A DNA stretch of 64,000 nucleotides from Paenibacillus sp. W2I17 (GCF_030815985.1 NZ_JAUSXM010000001.1:1984001-2048000), one strand, 5' to 3'; positions 52,091 to 61,234 are shown, counted from the stretch's first letter. Notes: generated by a model not told the origin, from the letters alone. Translations and numbers: made by a program.

Positions 52091-52096
52091 GCCATC

Positions 52097-52125
52097 ATTA
52101 TACATACCACGATCAGACTTGGCAA
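52097..52125 (-). promoter_or_regulatory. Promoter of the argS T-box transcript
   Basis: -35 TTGCCA (52120-52125), 17-bp spacer, -10 TATAAT (52097-52102). Confidence 0.75.
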
Positions 52126-52254
52126 CCTGCATTAAAAATCCCCTACTGAAAGGCAACACATAGGCACATCGTCTCAGATGCCTGTGTTCACTGCCTTCCC
52201 TTAGGGGACAACGGTCATTATCGGTTTTAATTATATATTCCAGTGAAATAATAT

Positions 52255-52590
52255 TTACGCTACTGCTGCCATCAACCGGCAAGCTTCTGCACATCTGCGG
52301 CAAGCCTCTGCACATGCTTGGCAGTGATCATGGTGGTGTTTGCCACACTCTGCGGCGCAAGCTTCACAAGCTTTCACACACAATTCGCATATTTCAGCAA
52401 TGAAATCACTTCCACGTGTCATCGCTTGTGCAGCAAAACTGCAGATCTCCGCACATTCCCGATTCAAACGAATGCAATCACGCAACATCGCCAGATCATA
52501 TTCTTTCAGACTCGATATGTAACATACGTTGCATGCATTCATGCACTCCAGGCAAGCATCGATACATTGTTGATATTGTTGTTGTGTCAT
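52255..52590 (-). CDS. Cys-rich four-helix protein (DUF326 / copper storage Csp-like)
   Basis: 111 residues with 14 or more Cys placed in CxxxC and CxxC patterns on four predicted helices (CIDACLECMNACNVC, CIRLNRECAEIC, CELCVKACEACAAEC, CQACAEACRRCAEAC). This is the DUF326/Csp layout, in which Cys line the core of a helix bundle and hold many Cu(I) ions. The His stretch GKHHHDHC may help metal entry. No signal peptide, so cytosolic (Csp3-type). GGAGG lies 9 nt before ATG 52590. It follows the COG0523 gene on the same strand. Confidence 0.88.
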   Translation of the reverse strand: MTQQQYQQCIDACLECMNACNVCYISSLKEYDLAMLRDCIRLNRECAEICSFAAQAMTRGSDFIAEICELCVKACEACAAECGKHHHDHCQACAEACRRCAEACRLMAAVA

Positions 52591-52663
52591 TTAAAGTTAC
52601 CTCCCAGGCAAAGTTTGCTATGCATCTTAATACCCAGTTCGGAGGAATATTGAATCATCTAAC

Positions 52664-53782
52664 CTACTTTATCACTTCCAATTCCAGTAATTGGTCACGA
52701 ATGACAGTTTGGTCAAAATGTTCACCTATAAACACAGCAACATTAGGGACCTCTCCCTGAGGTGTGATCTTCATGTAATCCGATTCACGGTAGGCATACT
52801 GGAACCAGAAACGGCTCGCCGTGTCACTAAACGATAAAATGCCTTTTGCTCGATACACGTCCCGTGGCAAAGCAGATACAAATTGTTCAAATGCTTCGCT
52901 GTTCACCGGATGACTGAAATAATGCGTATACACCATGACATGTTCGTGTGATGCATGAGGCGCGGAATGCTCGTGACTGTGGGCATGGACATGGCTATGG
53001 GATGCGTCAGTATTCGTATCATCGCCTTGGACTGTATGATCTGTATGTTCATGACCATGACTGCATCCATGTGTACCACAGGCTTCTGTATGCACATGAT
53101 GCTCTTGGTGAGCCGGCTTGTCTGCTTCAGAAGCTGAATCACGTACATGCACGTCTGCCCCGCTGCGAAGCAACAGATCCATCTCTACCTCACATTTCAC
53201 CGTAGGAATTACAGGGGCGAAGCCATTCCATTTTGCCAAAAGCTGCTCCAGATCCTGCAGTTCCTGTGCACTCACCCGATCCGTTTTATTCAAGAGAAGC
53301 ACAGACGCACAACGAATCTGCTCCTGCATCAGCTTGAACGTCTGCCCCTTCTGCTCCTGATACAGGCCAGACAGATGTGCTGCATCCACAACAGTAATGA
53401 GACTTTTCAGTTCCAGTCGCATGTAGAGTGAGGTCTCCGTTACCGCATCCAAAATCTCCATTGGGTTCGCGGCACCGGTAGCTTCTATAATGATCACATC
53501 CGGTGATTCCTCTTGAACGAGATCAGCAAGTTGCAACCCCAAGTCACCACGTACGGTACAACAGATGCATCCACCTAACATCTCTGTCATCGGAACGGTG
53601 GAATCCACAATCTGACCATCCAGATTGACTTCGCCTAACTCATTCATAACCACTGCGGGACGCAAACCCTGCTGTTGCCAATGTTCGATCAACTGAACAA
53701 GCAGTGTTGTTTTGCCACTTCCCAAAAAACCTGACAGTATATATACAGGTATGGATTGTTCTTTTAAAATCGTTTCATTCAT
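52664..53782 (-). CDS. COG0523/CobW-family GTPase (metallochaperone)
   Basis: 372 residues. SGFLGSGKTTLL (Walker A), metal motif GGCICCTVRGDL (CxCC), IIIEATGAANP, NKTD for guanine binding, and a C-terminal CobW domain. Between the two lies a ~60-residue His-rich loop (EHHVHTEACGTHGCSHGHEHTDH and HSHVHAHSHEH), usual for zinc-handling members such as ZNG1-like proteins. It likely delivers zinc or another metal to a client enzyme, using GTP. The copper-storage-like gene is 73 nt downstream. Metal identity is not proven. Confidence 0.9.
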   Translation of the reverse strand: MNETILKEQSIPVYILSGFLGSGKTTLLVQLIEHWQQQGLRPAVVMNELGEVNLDGQIVDSTVPMTEMLGGCICCTVRGDLGLQLADLVQEESPDVIIIEATGAANPMEILDAVTETSLYMRLELKSLITVVDAAHLSGLYQEQKGQTFKLMQEQIRCASVLLLNKTDRVSAQELQDLEQLLAKWNGFAPVIPTVKCEVEMDLLLRSGADVHVRDSASEADKPAHQEHHVHTEACGTHGCSHGHEHTDHTVQGDDTNTDASHSHVHAHSHEHSAPHASHEHVMVYTHYFSHPVNSEAFEQFVSALPRDVYRAKGILSFSDTASRFWFQYAYRESDYMKITPQGEVPNVAVFIGEHFDQTVIRDQLLELEVIK

Positions 53783-53953
53783 GCGTATACACCTCTCTGA
53801 TTGTCCTTCTTGTAACCTGATCTATCTATATCTAGCGAGTGTACACCATCCCGCATTCGTTGTGCAATAACGTTCAACTCTTCCCCAGTACATTGCCTGA
53901 TTCTACCGGATGGTCTATGCTATGAGGACATGTTGATTGAAGGAGGAAGTTTC

Positions 53954-54472
53954 ATGACTAATTCAGTGGAACAACATCGCCAGGAAGCTCCGACCACGGT
54001 ATCGTGCATGATTGTTACAGTATCGGACACACGCACTAAAGACACTGACACCAGTGGCCAGCTCATGCACCAGCTTCTGAATGAAGCGGGTTATCCGATT
54101 GTTGAATACATCATCACACCAGATGAAACGGAGAACATTCGAAGCATCCTGCAAGATGCAGCTGTTCGTGATGATATCGAAGCCGTGCTGCTTAGCGGCG
54201 GAACAGGGATTGCACCCCGAGATACAACCTACGAAGCGGTGTCTTCACTGCTGGACAAAGAACTTCCGGGCTTTGGTGAGATCTTCCGTTTTCTCAGTTA
54301 CACCGAAGATATCGGTTCCGCTGCCATCCTGAGCAGAGCCGTCGCTGGAACGATTGGACGCACAGCTGTATTCTCCATGCCGGGTTCCAAAGGAGCCGTC
54401 AAATTGGCCATGGAAAAACTCATTTTGCCCGAGTTACGGCATGTGATGCGTGAAATATATAAACCCGTCTGA
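53954..54472 (+). CDS. moaB: MogA/MoaB-family molybdopterin biosynthesis protein
   Basis: 172 residues from ATG 53954 (AAGGAGG 7 nt upstream). Family sequence: CMIVTVSDTRT, TSGQLMHQLLNEAGYPI, LLSGGTGIAPRDTTYEAV (the GGTG substrate loop) and a C-terminal FSMPGSKGAVKLAMEKLILPEL. It adenylylates molybdopterin before metal insertion in Mo cofactor synthesis. Single gene divergent from the COG0523 gene. The terminator starts within its stop codon. Confidence 0.92.
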   Translation: MTNSVEQHRQEAPTTVSCMIVTVSDTRTKDTDTSGQLMHQLLNEAGYPIVEYIITPDETENIRSILQDAAVRDDIEAVLLSGGTGIAPRDTTYEAVSSLLDKELPGFGEIFRFLSYTEDIGSAAILSRAVAGTIGRTAVFSMPGSKGAVKLAMEKLILPELRHVMREIYKPV

Positions 54473-54490
54473 AGAATCAGACGGGTTTTT
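54463..54490 (+). terminator. Terminator of the moaB gene
   Basis: ACCCGTCTGA-agaa-TCAGACGGGTTTTT; the stop codon TGA is in the stem. Confidence 0.85.
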
Positions 54491-54540
54491 CGGGTTTATT
54501 TTCAGCTGTACGGTAAAGTACGAAGGGTATCTCGCTCTAC

Positions 54541-55095
54541 TTACCTTAGTTGCCCCAGCACATGTTGGAACACCTGCATCACATCCTGTTCATACTTGTC
54601 CTTTTCCCCACCAGAAGCTGTATATACGAGTGAGACGTACCCTTTGCTGCGAATCGTTGTCCGGCCAAGCGCATTCTCCAAGACAGCCTCATCACGATTC
54701 TCACTATACATTTGTTTCATGCTGGCAGCTCGTGCAGCCTTATCACTGAAAATATGGACTTTCACGATGTGTCTGCCACTTCCATTCAACAAATACATAT
54801 AAGAGATCCCACCATGGCCGTCATCGGCAGACATATTATTCATCAGCTGAATGCCTTTTGCTTCAAAACTCTTACTGATCTCACTCACCAATTCACCGTT
54901 TAATCCGTGTCCTTGACTCTGTGCACGCACATTTCCTTCATCTGTCGCTTCGCGGGTGTAGACCTTCCGCTCCTGTTCAATGGATGATGCCGAACAAGCC
55001 ACCAGGGACCAGATACTCGTGATCAACACGCCACTTACAAGTACCGACTTCATTGTTCTTCCAACCAGACTTCGCCCTTTTCTACCAAACCACAT
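54541..55095 (-). CDS. Putative lipoprotein, unknown function
   Basis: 184 residues from ATG 55095 (GGAAGG 6 nt upstream). A long basic leader (WFGRKGRSLVGR) is followed by a hydrophobic stretch and the lipobox SLVACSAS, so it should be lipid-anchored on the outer face of the membrane. The mature part (~150 aa) has no domain I recognise: it mixes helix (GELVSEISKSFEAKGIQLMNN) and strands (GHGGISYMYLLNGSGRHIVKVHIFSD). It is downstream of nothing obvious and 75 nt from the quinone oxidoreductase end. Could be sporulation- or envelope-related; unproven. Confidence 0.7.
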   Translation of the reverse strand: MWFGRKGRSLVGRTMKSVLVSGVLITSIWSLVACSASSIEQERKVYTREATDEGNVRAQSQGHGLNGELVSEISKSFEAKGIQLMNNMSADDGHGGISYMYLLNGSGRHIVKVHIFSDKAARAASMKQMYSENRDEAVLENALGRTTIRSKGYVSLVYTASGGEKDKYEQDVMQVFQHVLGQLR

Positions 55096-55169
55096 GCCAA
55101 TCCTTCCTTTCCAGCCACGTGTACTGTGACCCAATCAGGTAGAATTAGCATGTCTAAGGACTTAGAATC

Positions 55170-56189
55170 TTATGCGGATGGCAGATCTGATATCGTATTG
55201 ACCACCGTACGACCTACTGCACCACCTTGGAGTATCGTCTCCAGCGTATGTGGTAATTGGTCTAGAGAAATCTCCCGGATTCCCAGTTCCAGCGCACGCT
55301 CCGGTTTCCATTCTCCGCCGAGCAGTTTCCACAATCGTTCCCGACGTTCCATCGGACAATATACAGAGTCTATACCCATAAGCTGGATACCACGCAAAAT
55401 AAACGGAAGTACCGTGGATTCAAAAGCTGTGCCTCCGGTTAGTCCGGATACCGCTACCGCACCTCCGTATTGAATCTGTTTTAATCGCTCCGCAAGAGCT
55501 GGTCCTCCTGTTGGATCAACAACTCCCGCCCATAGCTGTTTCCCCATGGCTCCTTTAGCTGGAGCATCAGCTTCTTCACGAGTAATAACCTCTGAGGCGC
55601 CCAAGTTTCGGAGCAATGACCCCTCCTGATCTTTCTTGCCTGTGCTGGCTGTTACTTCAAAACCAAGTTTCGCCAGAATGGCAACTGCCATACTGCCAAC
55701 GCCACCCGTTGCACCCGTAACCAGAACCTTGCCCATCTCCGGTGTCACTCCAGCCTGTAACAGCGCATCTACCGAAAGTGCGGCCGTGAATCCTGCAGTT
55801 CCAATTGCCATGGCTTCTTTCTCACTGAGACCCGGTGGCAGAGGCACCAGCCATTCACTGCGCAGACGAGCATACTCGCTGTACCCTCCGTAATGAGATA
55901 CGCCAGGTTCAAATCCTGTACTGATCACCCGATCTCCTGGTGCAAAACGCCCACTTACCGACTCTTCTACCGTTCCGGCCAGATCAATTCCCGGTACCAT
56001 CGGGTATTCACGAACGACACCGCCTTTCTCAAGGGTAGCGAGTCCGTCTTTATAATTGACACTGGAATACTGCACCTGTACAGTTACATCTCCATTTGGC
56101 AGATCTTCCTTCTTCAATTGCTCTATAGCAGCTTTCACTCCGCCCTGTTCTTCTTTACGGACAACATATCCGTTAAAATGGTTTTTCAT
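55170..56189 (-). CDS. YhdH/YhfP-type zinc-free MDR oxidoreductase (acrylyl-CoA reductase-like)
   Basis: 339 residues. Medium-chain dehydrogenase fold without zinc ligands: SSVNYKDGLATLEKGGV, PGIDLAGTVEES, FTAALSVDALL, VTGATGGVGSMAVAILAKLGF (NADPH motif) and GIDSVYCPMERRERLW. These are typical of the AcuI/YhdH acrylyl-CoA reductase branch of quinone oxidoreductases. It reduces an enoyl compound with NADPH. Start ATG 56189 with AAGGAGTGGCT upstream. Single gene. Confidence 0.9.
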   Translation of the reverse strand: MKNHFNGYVVRKEEQGGVKAAIEQLKKEDLPNGDVTVQVQYSSVNYKDGLATLEKGGVVREYPMVPGIDLAGTVEESVSGRFAPGDRVISTGFEPGVSHYGGYSEYARLRSEWLVPLPPGLSEKEAMAIGTAGFTAALSVDALLQAGVTPEMGKVLVTGATGGVGSMAVAILAKLGFEVTASTGKKDQEGSLLRNLGASEVITREEADAPAKGAMGKQLWAGVVDPTGGPALAERLKQIQYGGAVAVSGLTGGTAFESTVLPFILRGIQLMGIDSVYCPMERRERLWKLLGGEWKPERALELGIREISLDQLPHTLETILQGGAVGRTVVNTISDLPSA

Positions 56190-56300
56190 CGATAGCCACT
56201 CCTTCTTTGGATTTTATATATTTTTCCATTAAGCACATGAATTGTTCGCATTCAAGCTTAACGGCTACCTTTTACTTCTGGATTCTTCAGATGTTGATGA

Positions 56301-56954
56301 TCAAGCTCTGTCTCTCCTGAGCGTCAACAGATAGATTAGTGGACCCACAATAGGGATGATGCCTGCCGCAGCCCAAGCTGCTGAACGTCGACTCACTTCA
56401 GTATCCCTATATATCGCAATCATGGAAAGTAAGGTCAGCAGTACAAAATCAATCGTCATGATATGTACAAAGGCAGATTGCTTGAATGCTTCCATATATA
56501 CATCCGGATGACCTTGCGTCATGGCATAGAATGCCGTCCCCAGCGTCAACAGCAGAAGGACTACATGTGTCAGCTTGTGGGCTGCTACCCGTCCAATTCC
56601 CGACTCTCGCTGACGACCAAAATGTAAGCTTGCGTAACCCGAAACTCTATTTGCGGACGATGACCATACATAATAGGGAAGCAGGGCAAAAGCACCCAAT
56701 CCAAAAGAAAGTATGACAAAAGGCCAAGCCGGTACACGGCCACCTCGTTCTTTCACAGATGTCCTTAACAGCATACAAGCATACACTGCCGGGAAAATAC
56801 CTAACCACGAAAATACCGTAAGTAACCAAGGTTCTTTGCTTTGCATTGTGATCAGTTCTTTGAATATCGGGTCACTTCCAGGTGACTGCCCTGGTGCCAA
56901 CAACACTGCATAGGCAATAAAAGCGATCCAGACCAGTCCTAATATCCATCTCAT
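56301..56954 (-). CDS. Integral membrane protein, unknown
   Basis: 217 residues from ATG 56954 (GAGGAGG 7 nt upstream). About six hydrophobic segments (WILGLVWIAFIAYAVLL, LLTVFSWLGIFPAVYACMLL, WPFVILSFGLGAFALLPYYVW, HVVLLLLTLGTAFYAM, MTIDFVLLTLLSMIAI, AAWAAAGIIPIVGPLIYLL). The fifth and last resemble a DUF2834-like end, but I cannot assign it firmly. Single gene with a long gene-free stretch upstream. Confidence 0.75.
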   Translation of the reverse strand: MRWILGLVWIAFIAYAVLLAPGQSPGSDPIFKELITMQSKEPWLLTVFSWLGIFPAVYACMLLRTSVKERGGRVPAWPFVILSFGLGAFALLPYYVWSSSANRVSGYASLHFGRQRESGIGRVAAHKLTHVVLLLLTLGTAFYAMTQGHPDVYMEAFKQSAFVHIMTIDFVLLTLLSMIAIYRDTEVSRRSAAWAAAGIIPIVGPLIYLLTLRRDRA

Positions 56955-57162
56955 GTCTGCACCTCCTCTTACTTTCATCCCCTACAGGTACGGGATTGAA
57001 ACAATGCTAGGATACTTAACTGGAACTGAAGGAACTGTTCTAAAAATCGGCACTGAAATAACTGCTCTAATATGTTTAAGCAAATTTAAATCTGGAATGA
57101 TGCAGAATTTGGCGTCTCCTGCGCTTTCCCGAGAAATAATTACTGCTTTTCCCCCTGTAAAT

Positions 57163-57195
57163 ACGTGTTCAAAAGTCTATTTTTGAACAACCTCT
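57163..57195 (-). repeat. Internally deleted copy of the intergenic palindromic repeat
   Basis: On the minus strand AAGAGGTTGTTCAAAAA is joined through TAGAC to TTTTGAACACGT. Both ends of the ~170-bp element are kept, the ~140-bp middle is gone, and orientation is opposite to the other four copies. Confidence 0.7.
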
Positions 57196-57411
57196 TGAAC
57201 TGAACAAGACAAATTCCAGTATAGCCTGCTACCTGGGCAGTCTGTCCATGAGATTTCTTACATCACTGGTCCATCTCATCGGGACATATAAGAATAACGT
57301 CTATCAACTATCGACGTACTTTCACAGAAGACAGAACGCGTATAGCGGAAATTTTGCTTGCGATCATCGAATCGTTCAACTCCGCTAAGAACGTATACAT
57401 TTTATAGGCAT

Positions 57412-57450
57412 CAAAAAGGCATAAGCCAGAATCCCTCACTGGTTATGCCT
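57412..57450 (-). terminator. Terminator of the pncB gene
   Basis: AGGCATAACCAG-loop-CTGGCTTATGCCT followed by TTTTTG on the minus strand. Confidence 0.75.
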
Positions 57451-57472
57451 CTCTGTAATTCTTATGTGTAGA

Positions 57473-58927
57473 TCATTCCTCTGTGGATTTCACATGTTCC
57501 GCAATGAGCTTCTGCTTCATATTCCATGCCGCAGGGCTGATGTTCACACGGTAGATCTCCGGATTGAGCTTCCGTTGGTATTCAGGCCAGAAGAGGTTCA
57601 TCTGTTCCCGGTGGTACGCCCGAATCTCATCCAGATTAGGCAGTTCATACACTTTACGTCCATTCACAAAGATTGGCTCCAGCATATTGACCGCTTCGTA
57701 GCGGGTAACCGTCTTTTTCAGGTAAGGGTGTAGCGGGTTGAACAGCTTGAGCGGTCCGCCCTGTAGCGGCTGCTCTTCATCTGGATAGCAGATATAATCT
57801 GCAATCGCTTTGCCATGTTTCGGATCAATGATCCGGAACACTTCCTTTTTACCTGGAGTGGACACCTTTTCAGGATTGGCAGATATTTTGATCGTAGGCA
57901 GCATGGCACCGTCTACTTCACGCTCCACCAATTTGTATACTCCACCCAAAGATGGCTGGTCAGAAGCGGTAATCAACTGTGTACCAACACCCCATGTATC
58001 AATCCGTGCTCCTTGAGCCTTCAGGTTGAAAATCGTATTCTCATCCAGATCATTGGATGCAACAATTTTCACATAATCCAAGCCAGCCTCATCCAGCATC
58101 TGACGTGCCTGAATCGACAAGTACGCAAGGTCACCACTGTCGAGACGAATGGCATTCATCTTTTTACCCTGGCTCTCCAACTTCTTGGCTGTCTTGATGG
58201 CGTGAGGTACCCCACTGTTCAACGTATCAAAGGTATCGACCAGCAGCGTAACCTGATCAGGCAACACTTTGGCATACACGTCAAACGCCTCCTGCTCGCT
58301 CATAAAGCTCTGTACCCAAGAATGGGCATGTGTACCTGCTGTTGGGATTCCAAAGCGCTCTCCGGCCAGCATATTGGACGTTGCATGGAAGCCTGCCACA
58401 TACGAGGCACGTGCGCCCCATATAGCAGCATCCGCTTCCTGTGCACGTCGTGTGCCGAATTCGAGCAACGTATCCTGCTGTGCTACCTGTTTGATCCGCG
58501 AAGCCTTGGTTGCAATCAACGTCTGATAATTCATGAAGTTAAGTATCGCCGTCTCCACTAATTGTGTCTCCATAATGGAGCCTTCTACCCGAATGAGCGG
58601 TTCGTCAGGGAAAACAATTGCACCCTCCTTCATGGAATGAATCGTCCCCTGAAATGAAAACTGGAGCAATTCTTCCAGAAAGACCGGATCGTAATTTTCC
58701 TCTTGTTTGGATAAAAATTTGATGTCGTCCATCGTGAACCGAAGCTGACTGATATAGTTCACAATACGTTCCAATCCGGCAAATACCGCATATCCGTTGC
58801 CAAAAGGAAGCTTACGGAAATAGGCTTCAAATACCGCCTTCCGCTTGTGAGTACCATTCACCCAATGGGCGTACATCATATTGATCTGATATTTATCCGT
58901 ATGTAAAGCCAGGCTAGTTGTCTGCAT
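57473..58927 (-). CDS. pncB: Nicotinate phosphoribosyltransferase
   Basis: 484 residues from ATG 58927 (GAGAGG 9 nt upstream; the ATG 9 nt earlier has the site at zero spacing). TDKYQINMMYAHW at the start, FEAYFRKLPFGNGYAVFAGLE, LLEFGTRRAQEADAAIWGARASYVAGF (substrate site), LDSGDLAYLS, and the NAPRTase C-terminal domain. It converts nicotinate, PRPP and ATP to nicotinate mononucleotide in the NAD salvage pathway. Downstream of pncA and an NrtR-like regulator on the same strand, so the three form an NAD-salvage unit. Confidence 0.95.
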   Translation of the reverse strand: MQTTSLALHTDKYQINMMYAHWVNGTHKRKAVFEAYFRKLPFGNGYAVFAGLERIVNYISQLRFTMDDIKFLSKQEENYDPVFLEELLQFSFQGTIHSMKEGAIVFPDEPLIRVEGSIMETQLVETAILNFMNYQTLIATKASRIKQVAQQDTLLEFGTRRAQEADAAIWGARASYVAGFHATSNMLAGERFGIPTAGTHAHSWVQSFMSEQEAFDVYAKVLPDQVTLLVDTFDTLNSGVPHAIKTAKKLESQGKKMNAIRLDSGDLAYLSIQARQMLDEAGLDYVKIVASNDLDENTIFNLKAQGARIDTWGVGTQLITASDQPSLGGVYKLVEREVDGAMLPTIKISANPEKVSTPGKKEVFRIIDPKHGKAIADYICYPDEEQPLQGGPLKLFNPLHPYLKKTVTRYEAVNMLEPIFVNGRKVYELPNLDEIRAYHREQMNLFWPEYQRKLNPEIYRVNISPAAWNMKQKLIAEHVKSTEE

Positions 58928-59125
58928 TTGTCTCATCCTCTCTGACTTCCGCTCGTGCCCCCAGATTTTATCTGTGAACACGGGTTAACATATGGAGACT
59001 TATTCTTCATGATTCTGTTCATCCGTATTAAACAAACAAGTCTCCCGTAAAAAACTCTATACACCATTCACCACATTCATCCGGTTCCTAACAGGAGGTC
59101 AACCAAACATGACTATGGAGTAGAC

Positions 59126-59683
59126 TTAAGCCAAGACTGTCTCGCTCGCCTTAACCACCGAAGCACCAAGGCTGGAACGAAAATGTCCAAGTGCCCACTC
59201 ATGCCCTGCCGGATTGAAGCTGGCAACGGCATCTTCATATATCGTAATATGAAAACCTTTATTGTAAGCGTCCACTGCAGTATGCAATATGCAAATATCC
59301 GTGCATACCCCAATCAGTGCAATATCCGTAATACCACGTGCACGCAGTCTGAGTTCCAGATCGGTCCCACAGAATGCGCTATATCTCGTCTTATCCATCC
59401 ACTGTATATCTGTTTTCCGTTCTTCCATCACTTGGGCAAGACGACCATATAACTGTCTTCCCTCCGTATTTCTGATGTTATGAGGTGGGAAAAGTGCAGT
59501 CTCCGGGTGATACGGATCATTCTCTTCGTGCAGATCCACAGCCATGATTACCTCATGTTTGTTCTTACAATAGGCCTCGGTTACAGCTGCAATCGTCTCT
59601 TCAATCTCAATAGCCGGCTGACCTACAGGCAAAGAACCTGTCACAAAATCCTTCGTAAAATCAATGACAATCAGTGCTTTCAT
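59126..59683 (-). CDS. pncA: Nicotinamidase-like isochorismatase-family hydrolase
   Basis: 185 residues from ATG 59683 (GGGAGT 7 nt upstream). Catalytic triad D8 (VIDFTKDF), K98 (WMDKTRYS) and C127 (IGVCTDICIL); metal ligands D50 and H52 (AVDLHEEND). It should deamidate nicotinamide to nicotinate, feeding the pncB product next to it. The cysteine-hydrolase family contains other amidases, but context (NrtR-like gene upstream, pncB downstream) favours nicotinamidase. Confidence 0.9.
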   Translation of the reverse strand: MKALIVIDFTKDFVTGSLPVGQPAIEIEETIAAVTEAYCKNKHEVIMAVDLHEENDPYHPETALFPPHNIRNTEGRQLYGRLAQVMEERKTDIQWMDKTRYSAFCGTDLELRLRARGITDIALIGVCTDICILHTAVDAYNKGFHITIYEDAVASFNPAGHEWALGHFRSSLGASVVKASETVLA

Positions 59684-59750
59684 CGTCAACACTCCCTTAG
59701 CCCAGAAATGGTTGATCCTGATTCAATCAGATTGACACATCTACACCTTA

Positions 59751-60554
59751 TTACGTATAGATGGAAAGGCGTGGTACGAGTTCTGTAAAACGATATAGCT
59801 GCGCCGGACGCTGCGAGTACTGGTTGGAACTCACCAGGTTCCCCTCTTCATCTCTTACTTCTTCCACAATGCCTTTACGGCTGCGGGTAGACGTAATCTT
59901 GCGAATGAAGTTTGGTTCTTCAAAATCCGGTACAACACTTTGAATAACCTGATATAATTCACTTAATGTAAAATCACGTGGCAGGAACTGACGAGCAATC
60001 GTCGTTTCCAGCATCTGCTGTTGAATACGTCGATAAGCATCTTCAATGATTGTTCTGTGATCAAAGGCCAGTTCCAGTTCTTGCAGCGCCTCCTGAATGG
60101 TGAACAATCCAACATCCTCAGCATCATCTGCTGCTTGGCGTTGATCCAGCATCCATTCTTCCACAAGCGCGAAAAATGCGTGGGAGATAATCCAGCCCCT
60201 CGGATCACGGCCCGGCTGACTGTATACATTCAAGTACTCCAGATGTCCACCATCTACACCTGTCTCTTCCATCAGCTCACGCTTAGCTGCACCATAGATG
60301 GATTCATTTTCCTGACAAAATCCACCGGGTAATGCCCATCTGCCTGCAAAAGGCCAGCCTTTGCGCTTGATCAGCATCACTTTCAGTTCCCGAATGGGAA
60401 GTGTCTTAGTCACCGTCTTGCGCTCCCGCTTGGTTAAGGTGAACATAACGATATCCGCAGGAACACCATCGGGGGTACGATATTTTTTGGAACTATAAGC
60501 ACGTGCTGCTTGTTCGTCGCTCTCTGCATTAAAGTGTTCGTAGTTTTCGCTCAT
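59751..60554 (-). CDS. nrtR: Nudix / winged-helix protein, NrtR-like NAD regulator
   Basis: 267 residues from ATG 60554. The N-terminal half has a full Nudix box (GGFCQENESIYGAAKRELMEETGV; Gx5Ex7REUxEExGU), close in layout to ADP-ribose pyrophosphatases. The C-terminal half (FTLSELYQVIQSVVPDFEEPNFIRKITSTRSRKGIV, ending AQLYRFTELVPRL) is the NrtR winged helix. NrtR proteins repress NAD genes and sense ADP-ribose or NAD. The catalytic residues look intact, so it may also be an active hydrolase. It heads the pncA-pncB cluster, which supports a role in regulating it. A palindrome overlaps its promoter. Confidence 0.85.
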   Translation of the reverse strand: MSENYEHFNAESDEQAARAYSSKKYRTPDGVPADIVMFTLTKRERKTVTKTLPIRELKVMLIKRKGWPFAGRWALPGGFCQENESIYGAAKRELMEETGVDGGHLEYLNVYSQPGRDPRGWIISHAFFALVEEWMLDQRQAADDAEDVGLFTIQEALQELELAFDHRTIIEDAYRRIQQQMLETTIARQFLPRDFTLSELYQVIQSVVPDFEEPNFIRKITSTRSRKGIVEEVRDEEGNLVSSNQYSQRPAQLYRFTELVPRLSIYT

Positions 60555-60588
60555 GGGCACCACCGACTATTTTCATTTTGATAATTTC

Positions 60589-60616
60589 ATTATGACATAA
60601 TAATATCTTTTGTCAA
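60589..60616 (-). promoter_or_regulatory. Promoter with palindromic operator of nrtR-pncA-pncB
   Basis: -35 TTGACA (60611-60616), 16-bp spacer, -10 CATAAT (60589-60594), overlapped by the palindrome ATTATG-A-CATAAT (60589-60601). Confidence 0.6.
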
Positions 60617-60632
60617 CCGCAGGATTCATGCG

Positions 60633-61037
60633 TTACGTTCTCGGGCGTGCTATGCGGAATGTCGCCGTAGCCATACATCCCAACGTGCCCGATGCATCGC
60701 GAACCTCCGATTGAGTCGTAACACTGCGTCCTGCTTGATGCAGTACGGTAGCTGTCACCGTTAATTCCCCTTGTTTCATCGGTGCGAGAAAATGTACGTT
60801 CAGATTTGTTGTCACACAGCCGTCCACTTCCATTGCTGCTGTTGCAACCATACCCATCGCCTGATCCATCAGTGAAGTTAATACACCCCCATGAATAATC
60901 CCCATGGAGTTGGTATGATGTTCGCCTGCTGTCAACGCGATCTGTACTTCTTTGCCGTCTCCTTTAATATAACGACATCCGAGAAATCCCCAGAATCGTC
61001 CGTCTCCGTCTTCCACCATTTTGTCCAAAATACTCAT
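60633..61037 (-). CDS. PaaI-family hotdog thioesterase
   Basis: 134 residues. Hotdog sequence TNSMGIIHGGVLTSLMDQAMGMVATAAM, where HGG and Asp form the thioesterase site, and TTNLNVHFLAPMKQGELTVTATVLHQAGRSVTTQSEV follows the family closely. It hydrolyses acyl-CoA or aryl-CoA thioesters. AAAGGAG lies 9 nt before ATG 61037. Single gene beside nrtR. Confidence 0.88.
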   Translation of the reverse strand: MSILDKMVEDGDGRFWGFLGCRYIKGDGKEVQIALTAGEHHTNSMGIIHGGVLTSLMDQAMGMVATAAMEVDGCVTTNLNVHFLAPMKQGELTVTATVLHQAGRSVTTQSEVRDASGTLGCMATATFRIARPRT

Positions 61038-61209
61038 TATTCATTTCTCCTTTATTCACTGTACGTATCAAGCTCTCTTGATGTCATGTGCCTTTATCAT
61101 TAAAAGTCAGTTGCGCCACACAAAATAACCCCACAGCGTGGAGCTTTGCTTGGAATTATATTCCGAGTACTTGGCGATAGCCACTCCACGTTAAAGGTTA
61201 TGTAATGTC

Positions 61210-61234
61210 AAAAAAGGCGCGGACAGCGTCCGCA
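61210..61234 (-). terminator. Terminator of the miaB-ricA transcript
   Basis: TGCGGAC-gct-GTCCGCG followed by CCTTTTTTG on the minus strand. Confidence 0.75.

Larger units (their letters stand above)
56955..57472. other. Gene-free stretch with remnant repeat and pncB terminator
   Basis: Contains the deleted repeat at 57163-57195 and the terminator at 57412-57450. I see no gene in the rest. Confidence 0.6.
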
